Below, one piece after another: positions 60,665-64,000 of a DNA stretch of 64,000 bases. Below the pieces are notes generated by a model, which saw only the letters and a list, made by a program, of their open reading frames with translations, had not been told where the DNA came from and did not search any database. Made by a program: the position numbers and the translations under genes. The DNA is taken from NCBI GenBank assembly GCA_965153455.1, contig OZ234499.1, positions 124,001 to 188,000 on the forward strand. The letters run 5' to 3'. The DNA is from Sphagnum compactum (taxonomy: Eukaryota > Bryophyta > Sphagnopsida > Sphagnales). The number at the start of each line of letters is the position of its first letter. Positions within the stretch are counted from its first letter, which is position 1.

Positions 60665-61378
60665 GGTTAAATTTGGGGGGAAATTTTTAGGGTTTACACA
60701 TATGTGAAGTAATAAAATTGCATTTTATATCTTCTTCAAAAAGAGTGGAAAAAATAGGTTGGAAAAATCACACAAAGGTAAAAGACATATCTTCTCTTTT
60801 GGTTTTGTACGAAATTTATTTGATTATTTTTAAAGATTAACGTATTTTCTTTCAGTTAATAAATATTTATAGTTTAAAACCTTTGAATTTTGGTTTCTAA
60901 ATTTTTTCCTATGTTCTTTTAAATTTGTTTATTTTGCATTATATGATTTGTATAGTTTGTATAGTTTTTTGGGTTTAGGGCATATATCACTAAATCTTTT
61001 TTTTGTTAGGGTTTGTATAGTTAGGGTTGTAATAAGGCTTATGGCAAAATATCATTTGGATTTGTAGGGTTATGCTTTATGATTTAGTGTATAGGAATTT
61101 GGTTCATATATTTCAAAACTAATATTTTACCTTAATAAATGTCTCAATTACTAATCAAGATTGTTGCCATTGGCACTAAGAATTTTATTTTAGAATCAAT
61201 TTTGTATGGAGAAAACCATAGCCCAAATTTTTTGAACATCATGTATTCAACACACACATGAAATCTAATATGGCACAAAACTTATTATTGTTTCCAAGTA
61301 ATAAGCACAAAAAGTGTGAAATGCAAAAACACAAAGATAATGATAATATTAGTGTTAAATGCAGGTATTATAATTAGG

Positions 61379-61530
61379 CCCCAAAATCCCAGTTGGTAAA
61401 AGTAAATACAAGTGCAAGTAATGCCCCAAAATTCCAGTTGGTAAAGGTAAGTACGGGTGTAGGTATTGCAACGAAACCCCAAAATTCCAGTTGGTAGAGG
61501 TAAGTATAAGTTTGGGTATTTCAAGTTGAA
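61379..61530. repeat. Tandem repeat, three units of about 44-54 bp
   Basis: Units start at about 61379, 61423 and 61477 with ccccaaaattccagttggta (the first unit has atccc) and continue aaggtaagtac-ggt-aggtattg. The short minus-strand frames here (repeated LPTGILG) are only a reading of this repeat. Confidence 0.75.
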
Positions 61531-61654
61531 ATGAAAAAACAAGCCTAAATGCAATACCCACGTTTCAAAAAAACCCATCTAAATGGTTTGGATACCCTTA
61601 AGTGAAGACCTAGCCCTAAACACAATATGCAAATGCAAAGTCATTTTGAAATAA

Positions 61655-62170
61655 CCCAACCCTAAATGCAATACCTACAATTTGGGTCACTCCGAAAGGA
61701 TGCATGTAGGGTTTAAGCTTCTTTATATGAAGATCCTACCCTAAATGCAATACTTGCATTTTGGGTCACTCCGAAAGTACGCATGTGGGGTTTAAGTCTC
61801 TTTATATGAAGATCCTACCCTAAATGCAATACTTGCATTCTGGGTCACTTCGAAAGTACGCATGTGGGGTTTAAGCTTTCTTTATATGAAGATCCTACCC
61901 ACAATGCAATACCTGCATTGTGGGTCACTCCGAAAATACGCATGTGGGGTTTAAGCCTCTTTATATGAAGATCCTACCCTAAATGCAATACCTACATTGT
62001 GGGTCACTCCGAAAGTACACATGTGGGGTTTAAGCTTTCTCTATATGAAAATCCTACCCTAAATGTAATACCTGCATTATGGGTTACTTCGAAAGTACGC
62101 ATGTGGGGTTTAACGCTTTATATGAAGATCCTACCCTAAATGCAATACCTGCATTTTGTGTCACTCTAAA
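61655..62170. repeat. Satellite-like tandem array, 79-bp unit, about 6.5 copies
   Basis: The marker ctaaatgcaatac recurs at about 61661, 61741, 61820, 61900, 61979, 62058 and 62136, giving spacings of 78-80. Each unit reads through gcattttgggtcactccgaa, agtacgcatgtggggtttaa, gctt-tttatatgaagat and cctaccctaaatgcaatac. Copies are highly similar, far more so than other repeats in the window, so the array is young or homogenised. Confidence 0.92.
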
Positions 62171-62778
62171 ATAATTAGTTAATTTCAAAATCATATGCTA
62201 ACAAAGGTGTGTATAGAGGTTGGGGTTGTTGATTAGGAATTCCATGATTCTTACCTTTTTCATGAATTTGAAAAGAGGTTCTATTGTTTGTGGAACAAAT
62301 AGTACAATGACAATTGGCATCAAGCTTATCTTGGTGTAAGAATTTTTCATGAAAAAGTTAAAATTGCAATCTATAACATGGAATAATTATCTTAAATAGT
62401 GATTTCAATAACTTATTAAAACAAAATTATACTAAAGTTAATCAATCAAATATCAAATTAATTAATCTGATTAAATCTAACTTTTTATTTTCAAGTAAAT
62501 AAACTTAAGTCAAATGATTAATTAATTATTTTAAATAAATAAATGATTGTCTAATTCTTGATAATTAATCATCTAAATTATCTGAAGTAATGGTCTATTA
62601 ATTATTGAATTATATGACAAATTTTGTTGATAATTCATAAATTATCATAAATATTTTATATTAAATTGGGGGGAAAATTTTAGGGCTTAAACATATGTGA
62701 AACAATACAATTTCATTCTATATCTTTTTCAAAGAGATTGGGAAAATTAGGTTGGAGTTATCACACAAAGGTAAAAAA

Positions 62779-64000
62779 CAAACCTTATGTGAAAACCCAA
62801 CCCTAAATGCAATACAAAGTTTGTCAAGATCAAAAAATAAAAAGTTCAAGCTTAAATATTTTTCAAAGATGTTCATATTTTTTTTTCCCCTTTTAAAGTT
62901 GTATATAATACTAAAAACATAAATATAAAGTCTTTAATTTAATAAGATTTAAATTATGGTTTTTAAAAAATCAAAGCACATAATTTTTTACTTTTTTTTT
63001 CTGTTTCACATAATAATAAAAATGATCTCCCCCATATATTAATCCTATGTTTAATTGAAATTTTAATTTATACTTTTTTGATATATAATAAATAATTTCT
63101 TGGTTAAAATAATCATATAGTGGGTCAAAAATATTTTATATTTTATAGATATATAACACAAGTCCTTATGTAAACTTTATTTTTTATGATGTATAATATT
63201 GGTTTAAATATTGGTCCAAATATATTGTTATTTATAACACCTAATATATAAATAATGATATTATAGAATTATACCATTGATCCATTTCAATACATATAAT
63301 ATTTTCATATTTATTTATAGTAAAATAAAAATTGATATATATATATATATATAGAAACCTATGGTTACGTTTATTGCAATTATTTTTAATGAACTTTGTT
63401 TTTAATGTGAATTTATGAATTCCAAAAGATTAATAGCTAGGTATGAAAATGTTCATAAGCTCTTAGACATCATACCAGAGTTTGTGTGGATTTTAAAAGC
63501 TTTGTGAGAGTCAAATTATTATGTAATGTTTTTAACACCTTCAGAAGTTGAAACATGATTTGACTATCCAAAAAACACAATAGTATTCATAAAAAACAAC
63601 CAAGAATCTATAGGCTTGACAAATTACTAGCTTCGACAAAAGCTCAAACCTAAGGTTGTCTGATTAACTAAAGTGTCGACATTGACCAAACTAAACAACC
63701 TAGCTTAAACATGAGTAATAGGTTAATAAGCTATTTGTTAAGTAACCTAATTAACTACCTAATAGGCTACCTAGGTAATATAGGCCTATTATGTAGTTTA
63801 TTCATTAGTGTAGGCTTTCTAGGTTAATATCTTAGATGGTCTATGTAGGTATTGAAGGTGGTTGAGTTTATTAAATAAACATATTAGTTATATATGTAAT
63901 ATACTAGCCTAGGCCACGTAAGCGTAATAAGCATTTATGACAGTTTAATGTCTAATCCTTATTGTATTATAACATTCTAAATTTGAATTAAAAGAATTTA
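62779..64000. other. Very AT-rich intergenic DNA
   Basis: No gene is seen. An (at)n microsatellite lies at about 63334-63353. Toward the right end (63660-63910) short words such as cctaataggctacctaggta recur loosely, like the low-complexity CTA-rich tract near 60500. Confidence 0.5.

Larger units (their letters stand above)
60665..62778. repeat. Pair of about 115-bp direct repeats bracketing the repeat cluster
   Basis: About 60668-60784 and about 62664-62778 are colinear: aaattggggggaaatttt, agggtttacacatatgtgaa, caat-aaattgcattttatatctt, ttcaaaaagagt-ggaaaa-a, taggttgga and atcacacaaaggtaaaa. They are in the same orientation, about 2 kb apart, and enclose the 50-bp and 79-bp tandem repeats. 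They could be the ends of one larger duplicated unit or short LTR-like ends, but no primer-binding site or coding sequence supports an LTR element. Confidence 0.6.

Noticed and set aside
60665-62778. LTR retrotransposon bounded by the 115-bp direct repeats
   Set aside because: No TG...CA ends, primer-binding site, polypurine tract or coding region was found, and the interior is tandem repeats.
1-64000. CRISPR array, prokaryotic operons, tRNA or rRNA genes
   Set aside because: The window is eukaryotic plant DNA. No regularly spaced palindromic repeats with unique spacers and no convincing tRNA or rRNA sequence were seen by eye; short tRNAs could be missed without a covariance search.

Overview
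This is nuclear DNA of a land plant. The genes have spliced exons separated by AT-rich introns of about 100 to 2,500 bases. Two of them carry chloroplast targeting signals, and one encodes an RIN4/NOI-type immune regulator, a family known from plants. About one gene per 10 kb, abundant decayed mobile elements, a twin-domain kinase relic of a style I associate with mosses and liverworts, and an intronless nitroreductase that looks most like fungal proteins all fit a bryophyte (moss or liverwort) better than a flowering plant or conifer. That placement is inference; nothing in the window fixes the species.

Layout. 1-4.7 kb: intergenic, with a diverged tandem duplication at the left edge. 4.7-6.5 kb (+): four-exon gene for a small plastid protein with a DnaJ-type cysteine-rich (BSD2-like) zinc domain. 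6.5-10.2 kb: diverged repeats, then a decayed hAT transposase. 11.07-11.72 kb (+): single-exon nitroreductase on a GC-richer island. 11.7-23.5 kb: AT-rich gene desert with diverged tandem repeats, a candidate short Helitron with very long G runs, and a tract nearly free of G. 23.5-26.8 kb (+): probable leader followed by a plastid LON-substrate-binding-domain protein. 28.0-30.0 kb (-): pseudogene with two kinase domains. 30.5-31.3 kb: fold-back element. 33.1-36.3 kb (-): broken large ORF rich in coiled coil, interrupted by a small inverted-repeat element. 37.4-41.0 kb (-): eleven-exon fumarylacetoacetate-hydrolase family gene. 42.2-48.7 kb (+): RIN4-like gene, divergent from the previous one across about 1.25 kb. 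48.7-55.2 kb: no recognisable gene. 55.2-56.4 kb (-): two-exon gene for a very small predicted thylakoid-lumen peptide. 57.1-57.24 kb: near-perfect hairpin. 57.8-58.7 kb (-): retroelement-like relic. 60.4-62.8 kb: nested tandem repeats, including a 79-bp satellite. 62.8-64 kb: very AT-rich intergenic DNA.

How the genes relate. They are ordinary housekeeping and regulatory plant genes that do not form one pathway. Three of the five spliced or targeted products probably act in the chloroplast (the zinc-domain protein, the LON-domain protein and the lumen peptide). The RIN4-like and hydrolase genes form a head-to-head pair that may share a promoter. The exon models were built by eye from splice signals, reading phase and family similarity. 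In every multi-exon model all junction phases agree, which is the main internal support.

The most interesting items are the fungal-like nitroreductase island, the 42-residue twin-arginine lumen peptide, the 127-bp hairpin, the two putative GC-AG introns with a 28-nt exon in the hydrolase gene, and the RIN4 model whose first coding exon is only two codons long.
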